Source: JAZSMJ01 sp045535815 (GTDB lineage Bacteria; Bacillota; Clostridia; Oscillospirales; CAG-272). Taken from it: 19,370 nucleotides of DNA. Numbering within the stretch: the stretch's first letter is position 1; each line of letters opens with the position of its first letter. Location: positions 1 through 19,370 of the forward strand of contig JAZSMJ010000048.1 of the NCBI GenBank assembly GCA_045535815.1. The letters run 5' to 3'. Both the position numbers and the translations under genes were made by a program. The notes under the pieces are model-generated. The model had not been told where the DNA came from. It saw only the letters and a list, made by a program, of their open reading frames with translations, and searched no databases. Shown one piece after another: positions 1 to 6,498 of the stretch.

Positions 1-381
1 GCACCTGAATATCAAAGGCAGAAGCTCGGAAAGATACTGATTGAGCATTCCTTTGGAGAAGCACGCAGAATCGGTTACGATGTGAACATAAATTTTGGCA
101 ATCCCGCTAACTATGTCAGCCGAGGATTCGTGAGCTGCAAAAAGAAGAATGTCAGCTTTGTCGTCCCCAGGAACTTCCCGACGGCATTGCTCGTTTGTGA
201 ACTTGTTCCGGGCGCACTTGACGGAAGAAAGTGGATGTACATCCCATCAACCGCCGCCGACTGCTGTGAGGACACCGCCGGAGTTGAAGCATTCGATGCG
301 ACATTTCCGCCAAAGGAAAAGGCGTGGATGCCGAGCCAAGAGGAATTCTATATTTACAGTCATTCCTCGGTAGTACGATAA
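1..381 (+). CDS. GNAT N-acetyltransferase, YhbS type, C-terminal part
   Basis: The reading frame is open from base 1, so the gene begins upstream of the window; 126 codons and a TAA stop are visible. The first visible residues, PEYQRQKLGKILIEHS, are the acetyl-CoA pyrophosphate-binding motif A (Q/R-x-x-G-x-G/K) of the GNAT fold. They are followed by GYDVNINFGNPANYVSRGF, the strand 5 / helix 4 segment, and a tail (ALDGRKWMY, PSQEEFYIYSHS) typical of YhbS-like acetyltransferases of Clostridia. The acceptor substrate is unknown; the family acetylates small molecules or proteins in the cytoplasm. By eye the segment is richer in G+C than the genes to the right. It lies on the outer side of a truncated tRNA, so it may belong to an integrated element. 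Family assignment is good; function is not determined. Confidence 0.85.
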   Translation, partial: APEYQRQKLGKILIEHSFGEARRIGYDVNINFGNPANYVSRGFVSCKKKNVSFVVPRNFPTALLVCELVPGALDGRKWMYIPSTAADCCEDTAGVEAFDATFPPKEKAWMPSQEEFYIYSHSSVVR

Positions 382-390
382 ACAACAGAG

Positions 391-418
391 CCTCCCGTGG
401 GTTAACTTTCACGGGAGG
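391..418 (+). terminator. Hairpin after the acetyltransferase
   Basis: A perfect 9-bp stem (CCTCCCGTG at 391-399 with CACGGGAGG at 410-418) with a 10-base loop lies ten bases after the acetyltransferase stop. The run after it (tattt) is short in T, so it is a probable but not ideal intrinsic terminator. Confidence 0.6.
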
Positions 419-486
419 TATTTCTGACCACAGAACTGACCATAGATGGCCTCGGAGCGAACGGAGACAGCGCACACGAGAGTGTC

Positions 487-512
487 AAAGAGCACAAAAA
501 ACGGCTCTTTTT
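487..512 (+). terminator. Weak hairpin with short T run
   Basis: AAAGAGC (487-493) pairs with GCTCTTT (504-510) across a 10-base loop and runs into TT. No gene was seen between 419 and 571 that would need it. It could be a terminator of an element-borne transcript. The rest of 419-571 is A-rich and shows nothing recognisable. Confidence 0.3.
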
Positions 513-571
513 CGGAATAAAAACGACTAAAAAATGTTTTAAAGTAACAAAAAACCAAGTAAAACCCGACC

Positions 572-616
572 TTTGGGAGCAAGATGCCGCAGGTTCGAAT
601 CCTGTCATCTCGACCA
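572..616 (+). other. 3' half of tRNA-Pro(UGG): attachment-site scar
   Basis: The bases read as the 3' part of a tRNA: anticodon loop TTTGGGA (572-578, anticodon TGG at 574-576), 3' strand of the anticodon stem GCAAG (579-583), variable loop, T arm GCAGG-TTCGAAT-CCTGT (589-605), 3' acceptor strand CATCTCG, discriminator A and encoded CCA (614-616). The 5' anticodon strand (expected CTTGC), D arm and 5' acceptor strand (expected CGAGATG) are absent; the bases before 572 are A-rich and unrelated. It cannot fold as a functional tRNA. A 3' tRNA fragment starting in the anticodon loop is what tyrosine-recombinase integration leaves at the far end of an element. The native-looking terminator on the right implies the element lies to the left. 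Confidence 0.8.
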
Positions 617-620
617 AATA

Positions 621-657
621 GAAAGTGCGTGGGTATTACCCACGCACTTTCTGTTTG
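621..657 (+). terminator. Intrinsic terminator behind the tRNA fragment
   Basis: A 14-bp perfect stem (621-634 with 638-651) and 3-base loop is followed by a T-rich run (tgtttgg). Its position five bases after CCA fits the original terminator of the intact tRNA-Pro gene, retained when the 5' half was displaced. Bases 658-750 show nothing else. Confidence 0.75.
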
Positions 658-751
658 GTTAGGATGAACCTAAGCGAAAAACACCTTTTATCTAATTTTA
701 AACGATTTATGCTGTTTATACGTGGCTATGCTTACTAATTATATAAAATTT

Positions 752-781
752 AAGGGCTGACAATTGATTTCGTCAGCCCTT
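752..781. terminator. Bidirectional terminator after the FGGY kinase
   Basis: AAGGGCTGAC (752-761) pairs with GTCAGCCCTT (772-781) around a 10-base loop. On the minus strand it lies 21 bases after the kinase stop and runs into an AAATTTTAT tract; on the plus strand it runs into TTTATG. It most likely ends the minus-strand kinase transcript. Confidence 0.75.
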
Positions 782-801
782 TTATGACTTGTTTTTATAG
801 T

Positions 802-2439
802 TTATTTGCCTATTCGTTTCATAATATCATTTCCGCCTTTAGCAAAATAATCGGTAAGAATTTTATATTCTTGATAAAGTTTCTCGTATTTTTCATGGTT
901 GTCGGGAATCGGTTTATAAACCTTGGCGATAGGCTTGGCAAAGGTTTGTGATGCTGATACAACATCGGGGAAGATACCGGCTGCGACAGCTGCAAATGAG
1001 ATCATACCAAGGGCACCTGCCTGTGTAGATGAAGAAACTTCAATATCACGTCCAAAAACGTCAGCAAATATCTGCATAAATAATTCGTTCTTAAGTGCAA
1101 TTCCACCGGCTGCTATGATACGGTTGATAGGAACGCCACCTGCTTCTAAATTTTCTACGATCGAACGGGCGCCGAAAACAGTAGACTCGAGCCAAGCACG
1201 ATATATTTCTTCAGGTCGTGTTCCCATATTTATACCCAGCATCACGGAAGATAGTTTGGAATCACATAAAGGATTGCGGTTTCCATTATGCCAGTCAAGA
1301 GCAATGAGACCGCTTTCGCCAACAGAAAGTGATGATGCCTTTTGAGTTAGCAGTTTATGCGTACTGATCTGTAGGTCATCGGCTTCTTTTTCGTATGAAG
1401 CGGGAACACAGTTTTTTACAAACCAATCGAATATATCACCTAATGCTGCCTGCCCGGTTTCATAGGTATAAAGATTCGGAAGATAGGCATCTTTAACACA
1501 TCCCATTACGCCATAGATAGGCTTATATTCTTCTGAATGTACGATATATACCGCGGAAGTTCCGAGAATTGCTATAAGCTCTCCGGGACGGTTAAGCTCT
1601 AATCCGGGAATTACAGCATGTGCGTCGATATATGCGGATGATACGGCAGTTCCGGGGCAAAGTCCCAGAAGCTCTGCTCCTTTTTCCGACAAGTGACCTG
1701 CACAAGATGCAGTAGCTATGACCTTGTTAGATATTTTCGTACCGACGATGTTGGAAAGCTTCGGAGAAAGTGACGACATAAAATCATCTGAAGGATATCC
1801 GTTTTCTTCATTCCAGTGGCTCTTGTAGCCTACGAAGTCAACAGAATGCCCCTCTGTTCCTGTTATCAACCATGTGATCCAATTTCCCGCTTCAACAAAT
1901 CGGTAGGTTGCATCATAAACCTTCGGCGCTTTTCGAAGCGTCTCGAAGATTTTTGGAAGCGTCCATTCCGGAGAGATGTATTGACCGCACTGCGACAGCC
2001 AACCCTCACCTCGTTTCTTGGCAAGAGCAAGAATTATTTCTGCCTCCTCTGATGCACCGTAATGCTTCCAAAGCTTAACGTAGGCGTGCGGCTCGTTTGT
2101 AAATTCTTCTTTCATACAAAGAGGAGTTAGGTTCTCGTCCACGGCAAGAATTGTTGATGCTGTGAAATCAATTCCCAGTCCTACTATATTAGATGGTATG
2201 ACCTTTGTGACGTCAAGTGATTCACGAATGGCTTGCTTTGCGGATGTCAGATAGTCATCCGGATGTTGAAGGGCAAATCGTTGCGGCAATTTTATCCCTG
2301 AAGGAAGTTCTTTATCCATAACCCCGTGAGGATAATTAGCCGAAGCTCCGCCTATTTCGTTGCCATATTCGTCTGCTATGATGCATCTTACTGAGAGGCT
2401 ACCGAAATCAAGTCCGAGAAGATATCGTTTGTCTTTCAT
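802..2439 (-). CDS. araB: Ribulokinase-like FGGY carbohydrate kinase
   Basis: A 545-residue member of the FGGY sugar kinase family, close in length to AraB-type ribulokinases, which phosphorylate L- or D-ribulose with ATP in the cytoplasm. The N-terminal phosphate motif is at residues 9-14 (GLDFGS). GIDFTAST near residue 90 matches the ribulokinase sugar-site signature (GIDFTSCT-like). AILGTSAVYI and the C-terminal AAGGIALKNELFMQIFADVFG are the ATP-domain motifs. ATG at 2439 is preceded by AGGAGA at good spacing. The gene directly follows remnants of an epimerase gene and a zinc alcohol dehydrogenase gene on the same strand, so it is the surviving member of a sugar or polyol operon that fed the pentose-phosphate pathway. 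No promoter of its own was found. The exact substrate (L-ribulose, D-ribulose, xylulose or another ketose) cannot be read from sequence, so the symbol marks the family. Confidence 0.85.
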   Translation of the reverse strand: MKDKRYLLGLDFGSLSVRCIIADEYGNEIGGASANYPHGVMDKELPSGIKLPQRFALQHPDDYLTSAKQAIRESLDVTKVIPSNIVGLGIDFTASTILAVDENLTPLCMKEEFTNEPHAYVKLWKHYGASEEAEIILALAKKRGEGWLSQCGQYISPEWTLPKIFETLRKAPKVYDATYRFVEAGNWITWLITGTEGHSVDFVGYKSHWNEENGYPSDDFMSSLSPKLSNIVGTKISNKVIATASCAGHLSEKGAELLGLCPGTAVSSAYIDAHAVIPGLELNRPGELIAILGTSAVYIVHSEEYKPIYGVMGCVKDAYLPNLYTYETGQAALGDIFDWFVKNCVPASYEKEADDLQISTHKLLTQKASSLSVGESGLIALDWHNGNRNPLCDSKLSSVMLGINMGTRPEEIYRAWLESTVFGARSIVENLEAGGVPINRIIAAGGIALKNELFMQIFADVFGRDIEVSSSTQAGALGMISFAAVAAGIFPDVVSASQTFAKPIAKVYKPIPDNHEKYEKLYQEYKILTDYFAKGGNDIMKRIGK

Positions 2440-2453
2440 AATGTCTCCTGTTT

Positions 2454-2685
2454 TTATTTAATAAAATTTTTAAGCCTCGCACATCTATTTTTGAAATTGA
2501 TAATACTCTCTGCAAGAGGAGTTTCACCAAACAATGCATTTGTGCCCAAGGCAATGTTGGATACGAAATTGCCGTCCATAATATCGATATATAAAAGATC
2601 GATCTTTTGATCTTAAAATGTCTTCAACCGGTCACCTAAATTAAAAAAATCGCAGCACATCATCGAGGGTGTTAGCTTATTTCAT
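2454..2685 (-). pseudogene. Ribulose-phosphate 3-epimerase family remnant
   Basis: The minus-strand translation from 2678 begins KLTPSMMCCDFFNLGDRLKTF, then a TAA stop (2613-2615), then DQKIDLLYIDIMDGNFVSNI, then ALGTNALFGETPLAES and a basic tail to a TAA at 2454-2456. The first two parts match the N-terminus of ribulose-phosphate or allulose-6-phosphate 3-epimerases (M-K-I-S-P-S-x-M-C-x-D-F, then the metal/active-site strand H-I-D-I-M-D-G-H-F-V-P-N). The last part matches their C-terminus (V-x-G-T-S-A-L-F-G). About 75 codons stand in for the usual 220-230, so the barrel core is deleted in frame. The catalytic His of HIDIMDG is Tyr, and the ATG at 2683-2685 is one base out of frame. It ends 14 bases before the kinase start, inside the old operon. 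Confidence 0.85.
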
Positions 2686-2848
2686 CCGGAAGAAAGATCA
2701 AAGTTGATTCTTTTATCAGCAGCTCTGATTGCATTCCTCCGTCACGACGCGAGCCGTAATAATCGTAATGGGTACAGTTCGACCATTGCTATATTTTGCA
2801 AAAATCACATTCACCGCACGGAAGAATGGGAAATACGTATATGCATAC
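2672..2848 (-). pseudogene. Zn-dependent polyol dehydrogenase remnant (GatD-like)
   Basis: The minus strand encodes VCIYVFPILPCGECDFCKI, a TAG stop (2789-2791), then QWSNCTHYDYYGSRRDGG, MQSELLIKESTLIFLPDEIS and TAA at 2672-2674. The Cys spacing C-x2-C-x2-C-x7-C is exactly the structural-zinc lobe of medium-chain alcohol dehydrogenases. Y-D-x-x-G-S-R-R-D-G-G-F-A-E is the signature just after it in galactitol-1-phosphate and sorbitol dehydrogenases. Only about 58 codons remain of roughly 340. The Rossmann domain is gone, and the remnant runs straight into the epimerase remnant, with the two frames overlapping at 2672-2685. Upstream, in the same frame to about 2930, there may be a further worn stretch (PFIFSGI, compare GHEFSG), which I cannot prove. 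Confidence 0.82.
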
Positions 2849-3011
2849 GCTTTGTTTAGCTGAAGTGGTGGATGCAGTTTTTTCTGATAAAGATATACCG
2901 GAGAATATGAAAGGTAAATTGCGACGAAATATATGATGAAGCGGTAATTTTTTTACAAAGCTTTCTACCGTCTGTTTCTATTCTATCTGATGATACGATA
3001 TGCATTTATAA
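2849..3011. other. Gene-free stretch, possible worn dehydrogenase sequence
   Basis: No intact gene, hairpin or promoter was found here. The plus strand has a 36-codon open frame (from 2828) that is antisense to the dehydrogenase remnant and has no ribosome site. The minus frame continuous with the dehydrogenase remnant stays open for about 27 more codons, with only vague resemblance to the family. Confidence 0.4.
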
Positions 3012-3674
3012 TTACCAAATAAACGGAATCAGTCTGTATTTGACCTTTTTCATATAATCAGAATATCCATAGAGCCTGGACACAAGCACCTTTTCTTCAT
3101 TGAGTATTCGCACAGCGATAACGGCAATATAAGGCAAAAAGCAAAGGAGCGACCACCACGAGCCCAGCACTATCGGGATTGAAAGAAATAACCATACCGT
3201 CACCGCATACATCGGATGTCTAACGATGCCGTAAAGTCCTGTATCAACTACCTTTTGGTTATCCTGAACCTCAATTGTTCTTGAAAGATATGCATTTTCT
3301 CGCATTACCTCGGCGTAGAGTGCGTAGGATACAAGAAGTATCGCAGAGGCAACTACAACTACCCATGTGGGAACGTATGACCAACCAAAGCGGAAATCAA
3401 GACCTGCAATTACAAAGCCGGCGATGAACAAAAGTCCCGATATTGCAACGACGCCTCTTTGTGTTTTTTCTTCTTCCTTGGCACTCAGGCGTTTTTCGAG
3501 AAGAGATGGAGATTTGAAAAACAAAACTATACCAAGAAGCAGCATCGGTATAAATAACAGACAGATAAAGAGCCACCCATTTGCGTACCCAAAACTGCCT
3601 GATGGGAGAAACAGAAGAACTCCTACAAGCAATAGTCCCATAATGAATTTTATGAGCGCCTTGAATAATAGCAT
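3012..3674 (-). CDS. Isoprenylcysteine/phospholipid methyltransferase-like membrane protein
   Basis: This 220-residue integral membrane protein has about five hydrophobic segments (near residues 5-25, 30-52, 75-92, 100-120 and 155-190). The C-terminal half carries the ICMT/PEMT-type cofactor motif: VDTGLYGIVRHPMY (R-H-P-x-Y), then IPIVLGSWW, then ILNEEKVLVSRLYGYSDYMKKVKYRLIPF (the E-E-x-x-L, G-Y-x-x-Y-x-x-x-V, R-L-x-P pattern). These motifs bind S-adenosylmethionine at the membrane face. In bacteria the family is mostly uncharacterised, so the methyl acceptor (lipid, thiol or other) is unknown. ATG at 3674 has AAGGAC about ten bases upstream and a consensus promoter close by. The gene stands alone, with unrelated remnants downstream. 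Family confidence is high, substrate confidence low. Confidence 0.82.
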   Translation of the reverse strand: MLLFKALIKFIMGLLLVGVLLFLPSGSFGYANGWLFICLLFIPMLLLGIVLFFKSPSLLEKRLSAKEEEKTQRGVVAISGLLFIAGFVIAGLDFRFGWSYVPTWVVVVASAILLVSYALYAEVMRENAYLSRTIEVQDNQKVVDTGLYGIVRHPMYAVTVWLFLSIPIVLGSWWSLLCFLPYIAVIAVRILNEEKVLVSRLYGYSDYMKKVKYRLIPFIW

Positions 3675-3703
3675 CGATTACACCGTCCTTTACGTCAAAA
3701 ACT

Positions 3704-3732
3704 ATTATATCATATTTTTACAAGCATTTCAA
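3704..3732 (-). promoter_or_regulatory. Sigma-A promoter of the methyltransferase gene
   Basis: On the minus strand, TTGAAA (3727-3732), 17 bases, then TATAAT (3704-3709). It lies about 30 bases upstream of the methyltransferase start. Confidence 0.75.
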
Positions 3733-3780
3733 TTATCTCACATCATAGATTATTGATTATACGTTACTCAGATAAACGTA

Positions 3781-3818
3781 AAAGCCGATTTAGAATCGTT
3801 TGATTCTTCATCGGCTTT
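3781..3818 (-). terminator. Terminator of the TetR/membrane-protein unit
   Basis: AAAGCCGAT (3781-3789) pairs with ATCGGCTTT (3810-3818), with an inner GAATC/GATTC stem. On the minus strand it begins three bases after the membrane-protein stop and ends in a TTTT run. Confidence 0.8.
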
Positions 3819-3820
3819 TC

Positions 3821-4405
3821 TCATTTTAATTTTTTAAATAAAATCTTTTTACTTCTGACAAGGTTAAGTCCAAGCAGAAAGACGACGATGCAAACCGCCG
3901 AGCCTATTACTGCGTTAAAAACAGATACGTCGGTTGTAGACATATCTCCAAATGATACGAGCATTGAGCGTTGCAATGCGAATATTGAAACGCAAGCATC
4001 AGCAAATGATATGTTTCGCAATGTAATGAGCTTTGCTGAGGTGCTTTTTCTCGACCCTATTAAATTTAAGGTAGCAAGTGTTATTTTTGTAAATGAATAT
4101 ACAGCCATCGCTATCATAACGATCTCATGCATTACGACTCCTCTGTCTCGAACGACTGCAAGAATGACCGTACCGACAAGAGACAGAGACAGCAGCATCA
4201 GCATCACGCCCGCAAATCTCGTTACCGTGTGCTTATTTCTACGAGACTGAAGCACGGCAAAGCGGACGATGCTCAAAATTGAGTAATAGATTCCCGCAGT
4301 AAAAAGCCACCAGGAGTGAGTGAGCGTTCCGTATACGATATGATAAGCAGCAAAGGCCATATTAAAAACCAGGCTAAGAAGTGCGATCTTCAGCGTCCTA
4401 TTCAT
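3821..4405 (-). CDS. Multi-pass membrane protein next to TetR regulator
   Basis: I do not recognise the family with confidence. The 194 residues form about five or six hydrophobic helices (near 5-25, 30-52, 63-85, 92-115, 130-150 and 162-182) separated by short basic loops (QSRRNKH, IGSRKSTSAK), with a strongly basic C-terminus (RSKKILFKKLK). There is no signal peptide cleavage site and no catalytic motif. ATG at 4405 lies inside the last codons of the upstream TetR gene (8-base overlap ATGAATAG), so translation is coupled and the protein is probably controlled by, or functionally tied to, that regulator. It could be a small transporter or a membrane-stress protein. An intrinsic terminator follows directly. 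Confidence 0.7.
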   Translation of the reverse strand: MNRTLKIALLSLVFNMAFAAYHIVYGTLTHSWWLFTAGIYYSILSIVRFAVLQSRRNKHTVTRFAGVMLMLLSLSLVGTVILAVVRDRGVVMHEIVMIAMAVYSFTKITLATLNLIGSRKSTSAKLITLRNISFADACVSIFALQRSMLVSFGDMSTTDVSVFNAVIGSAVCIVVFLLGLNLVRSKKILFKKLK

Positions 4406-4994
4406 CCGTATTCCGTGCTCCCAAAACGCAATCGGTTATAACCTTGATTACAAAGTCTATATCTTCCTCGCAGTCCTTTTCAAGCCATTCCATGACGATT
4501 GAAAAAACGCCTGTCAAATAGAATTTTATAACGTAAGGCCGTTCCTTTTCGGGAACTAAAAAACGCTCAAGCACCGGCTCAAAAATGTATTTAAACAGGT
4601 GGTCGTAAACCTCTTCCATATTCATTACGTGAAATTGCTTGATCGTAAGACTGAAGATTCGTCGGTTTTCTTTAATGAAGGTCAGATAAGGCGTCAGGTA
4701 CTCGTGTGTTACGAATATCAGATCCTTGCGTTTACCGCTTTCCAGCCTTTGAGCCGCATCCTTTTCATTCACATTATAATAAGCAAAATGCTTGTTGAGG
4801 ATATACTGCGTCGTTTCCTTCAAAAGATCGTTCGTGTTCTCATAGTGCAGATAAAAGGTAGAGCGATTCACCCCTGCCGTATCGCATATCTCCTTGACCG
4901 TGATATAGGCAAACTCCTTCTTTTCAAGAAGCAAAATGAGGGCTTCGTCCATTTTGAGTGCAGTATTAAAATATTTGCTTTCATTTTTGTTCAT
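4398..4994 (-). CDS. TetR/AcrR family transcriptional regulator
   Basis: The 198-residue protein has an N-terminal TetR DNA-binding domain. The helix-turn-helix is at residues 32-52 (ITVKEICDTAGVNRSTFYLHY), with the typical Tyr-His-Tyr recognition end and the following NTNDLL. The rest is an all-helical ligand/dimer domain of the type common in Clostridia (ends in KVITDCVLGARNTDE). ATG at 4994 has GAGGGA six bases upstream. The gene follows a small membrane-protein gene by 22 bases and overlaps the next membrane-protein gene by 8 bases, so the three form one minus-strand unit. TetR proteins usually repress their own operon; a candidate operator is the inverted repeat at 5428-5455. The ligand is unknown. 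Confidence 0.88.
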   Translation of the reverse strand: MNKNESKYFNTALKMDEALILLLEKKEFAYITVKEICDTAGVNRSTFYLHYENTNDLLKETTQYILNKHFAYYNVNEKDAAQRLESGKRKDLIFVTHEYLTPYLTFIKENRRIFSLTIKQFHVMNMEEVYDHLFKYIFEPVLERFLVPEKERPYVIKFYLTGVFSIVMEWLEKDCEEDIDFVIKVITDCVLGARNTDE

Positions 4995-5016
4995 AAGACG
5001 TCCCTCTTATTATAAT

Positions 5017-5370
5017 TTATTTTCCTTCGCTGATCTCTCTTGCAAGCTCAACGATTTCATAAGCGTATTTCTTTTTTCCGTTTTCAAGAATTTTTTTATA
5101 GATTGGATAATTTATACCGCAAAATGCAAAGCCGATGATGCCTATTATGATTCCGAGGATCATAAGGGGCATCGTTCCTCCAATGACCTGCATAGCAAGG
5201 CACATTCCGGTACCTGCGATCAGTGTTGAAGCGATGCCGAAGGTGTAGGTGAAAACCGTTGCCGGAAGCTTTGCCTTTGCATCGAGCTTGCGAAGTGCGA
5301 CTATCTTTGAATTATCCTTTGGAGCATACTCCTTTGCGATGGATTCTGCGTAGATCTTATCTGTGTTCAT
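5017..5370 (-). CDS. Small two-helix membrane protein
   Basis: The 117-residue protein begins with a charged N-terminus (NTDKIYAESIAKEYAPKDNSKIVALRKLDAKAK), followed by two membrane helices (about residues 37-60 and 67-90) and a cytoplasmic-looking basic/acidic tail (YKKILENGKKKYAYEIVELAREISEGK). From memory, similar proteins in Clostridia often carry the automatic label dihydropteridine reductase, but no NAD(P) or pterin motif is visible, so I treat it as uncharacterised. ATG at 5370 is preceded by GGAGAAGG. It is the first gene of the unit that continues into the TetR regulator 22 bases later, which suggests a shared signal or stress. Confidence 0.75.
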   Translation of the reverse strand: MNTDKIYAESIAKEYAPKDNSKIVALRKLDAKAKLPATVFTYTFGIASTLIAGTGMCLAMQVIGGTMPLMILGIIIGIIGFAFCGINYPIYKKILENGKKKYAYEIVELAREISEGK

Positions 5371-5427
5371 TTTCCTTCTCCTTTTTTATTTGGTGCTTTA
5401 ATTATGCCAAATATAAAAGGAAATATG

Positions 5428-5455
5428 AACAACAAGTTTTAACGAAAGTGTTGTT
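5428..5455. promoter_or_regulatory. Candidate TetR operator (inverted repeat)
   Basis: AACAACA (5428-5434) and TGTTGTT (5449-5455) form perfect 7-bp arms about a centre at 5441/5442, with two further symmetric TT/AA positions inside. It lies 58 bases upstream of the first gene of the minus-strand TetR unit, near where its promoter must be. The rest of 5371-5600 is AT-rich with no further gene. Confidence 0.35.
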
Positions 5456-5591
5456 TTCAAAAAATTATACCGCAAAATTGCTCTTTTTTCAACGTGATAC
5501 CGTTTTTTTCTCAAGATTTACTCAAAAAAATTCTTTACAATTCAAACCTTATTCTGTAAAAAAAATCTGATATAATGATATTGTTCATTTA

Positions 5592-5620
5592 TTCGACCAC
5601 AACACATACCGTAATATAAT
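5592..5620 (+). promoter_or_regulatory. Promoter of ydcF, implying a leaderless mRNA
   Basis: TATAAT at 5615-5620 has TTCGAC (5592-5597) 17 bases upstream. The start codon is at 5633, only 12 bases after the -10 box, so a transcript from here would begin at or just before the ATG. A second extended -10 (TG at 5568-5569, TATAAT at 5571-5576) could give a longer leader. Neither leader carries a Shine-Dalgarno sequence. Confidence 0.5.
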
Positions 5621-5632
5621 GATTAGTTTAAT

Positions 5633-6433
5633 ATGAATTACTTTTCTAAAACCGATAAAATATTCTCCCGAATTTATCGCATATTCGGGGCATTCACAGT
5701 GATTTGCTTCGCATCATATCTTTTGAAGCTGATCATTTCACCCGAAGGGACGTTTCCTCTGTTTATAACCTTATCTGTTATACTCGGAGTGATAATTCCG
5801 TATTTGTTTCGCAGGTTATTAAGAGCAGGACTTGGCAAGATATATCTCTATGTAAAAATTATCATGTCGTGTGCAATGGTGTTTTATGCTGTAACCTTTG
5901 CTTTTCTTGTGGGGTACATTCATCTCTCACCAAGCGCACAGCCGAGTGCTCAAGAGGACGGTGTTGAAAACGTATACATCGTTTTTGGAGCAAAGGTAAA
6001 GGCAGACGGGCCTGCAAAAACGCTTGCCTCTCGCCTTGACGTTGCCGTAGACGCAATGCTTGAGGATAGCGGTGCTGTTTGTATCGTCAGTGGCGGTAGG
6101 GGCCCTGACGAGCCCTTCACCGAAGCCTTAGGTATGTTTAACTATATGGTAGAGCGAGGTGTTTCTCCCGATCGCATCTTTCTCGAGGAGAGGGCATCAA
6201 ATACAAAGGAGAATATCCTTTACTCTGTAGAATTGATTGAACAGCTTGAGCTTACCGACCGACAGATAATCTGCATCTCTTCCGACACACATATTCCGAG
6301 AATAAGGCTTATGTGCTCTCGCTCAGGTGTTGATGCGCTATACATTAAGGCGGAAACGCCGATGAAGGAATTTCTGTTCACAGCATGGGTGAGGGAATAT
6401 CTTTCATATGTCAAAATGCTCTTAGGTCTTTGA
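5633..6433 (+). CDS. YdcF family membrane-anchored DUF218 protein
   Basis: The 266-residue protein has three N-terminal membrane helices (about residues 15-35, 41-60 and 72-96) and a DUF218 domain from about residue 113. The domain signatures are clear: VYIVFGAKVKADGPAKTLASRLD, IVSGGRGPDEPFTEA, YMVERGVSPDRIFLEERASNTKEN and SSDTHIPR. This is the SanA/YdcF/ElyC fold, linked in other bacteria to envelope or vancomycin-sensitivity phenotypes and thought to act on a nucleotide- or SAM-like ligand; no reaction is firmly known. An in-frame TAG at 5624-5626 makes ATG at 5633 the first possible start. It has no ribosome-binding site and sits 12 bases after a TATAAT. The gene stands alone and ends in a strong bidirectional terminator. 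Confidence 0.88.
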   Translation: MNYFSKTDKIFSRIYRIFGAFTVICFASYLLKLIISPEGTFPLFITLSVILGVIIPYLFRRLLRAGLGKIYLYVKIIMSCAMVFYAVTFAFLVGYIHLSPSAQPSAQEDGVENVYIVFGAKVKADGPAKTLASRLDVAVDAMLEDSGAVCIVSGGRGPDEPFTEALGMFNYMVERGVSPDRIFLEERASNTKENILYSVELIEQLELTDRQIICISSDTHIPRIRLMCSRSGVDALYIKAETPMKEFLFTAWVREYLSYVKMLLGL

Positions 6434-6454
6434 TATAGGTGATACGTTAAATAT

Positions 6455-6490
6455 AAAAAGGAGATAGATTTTATTTCTATCTCCTTTTTT
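6455..6490. terminator. Bidirectional terminator between convergent genes
   Basis: A 14-bp stem (6455-6468 with 6476-6489) with a 7-base loop, A-rich on the left and T-rich on the right, serves ydcF on the plus strand and the acetyltransferase/PatB unit on the minus strand. Confidence 0.9.
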
Positions 6491-6498
6491 AATTCGAA

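Noticed and set aside
402..617. Minus-strand frame of 71 codons beginning MVEMTGFEPAASCSQ
   Set aside because: It is the antisense translation of the tRNA-Pro 3' half, a well-known false protein seen in many annotations; there is no ribosome site.
923..1345. Plus-strand frame of 140 codons inside the FGGY kinase
   Set aside because: It is a shadow of the kinase coding frame with no ribosome site or recognisable domain.
2828..2938. Plus-strand frame MGNTYMHTLCLAEVVDAVFS
   Set aside because: Only 36 codons, no ribosome site, and antisense to the dehydrogenase remnant, whose cysteine pattern is far more specific.
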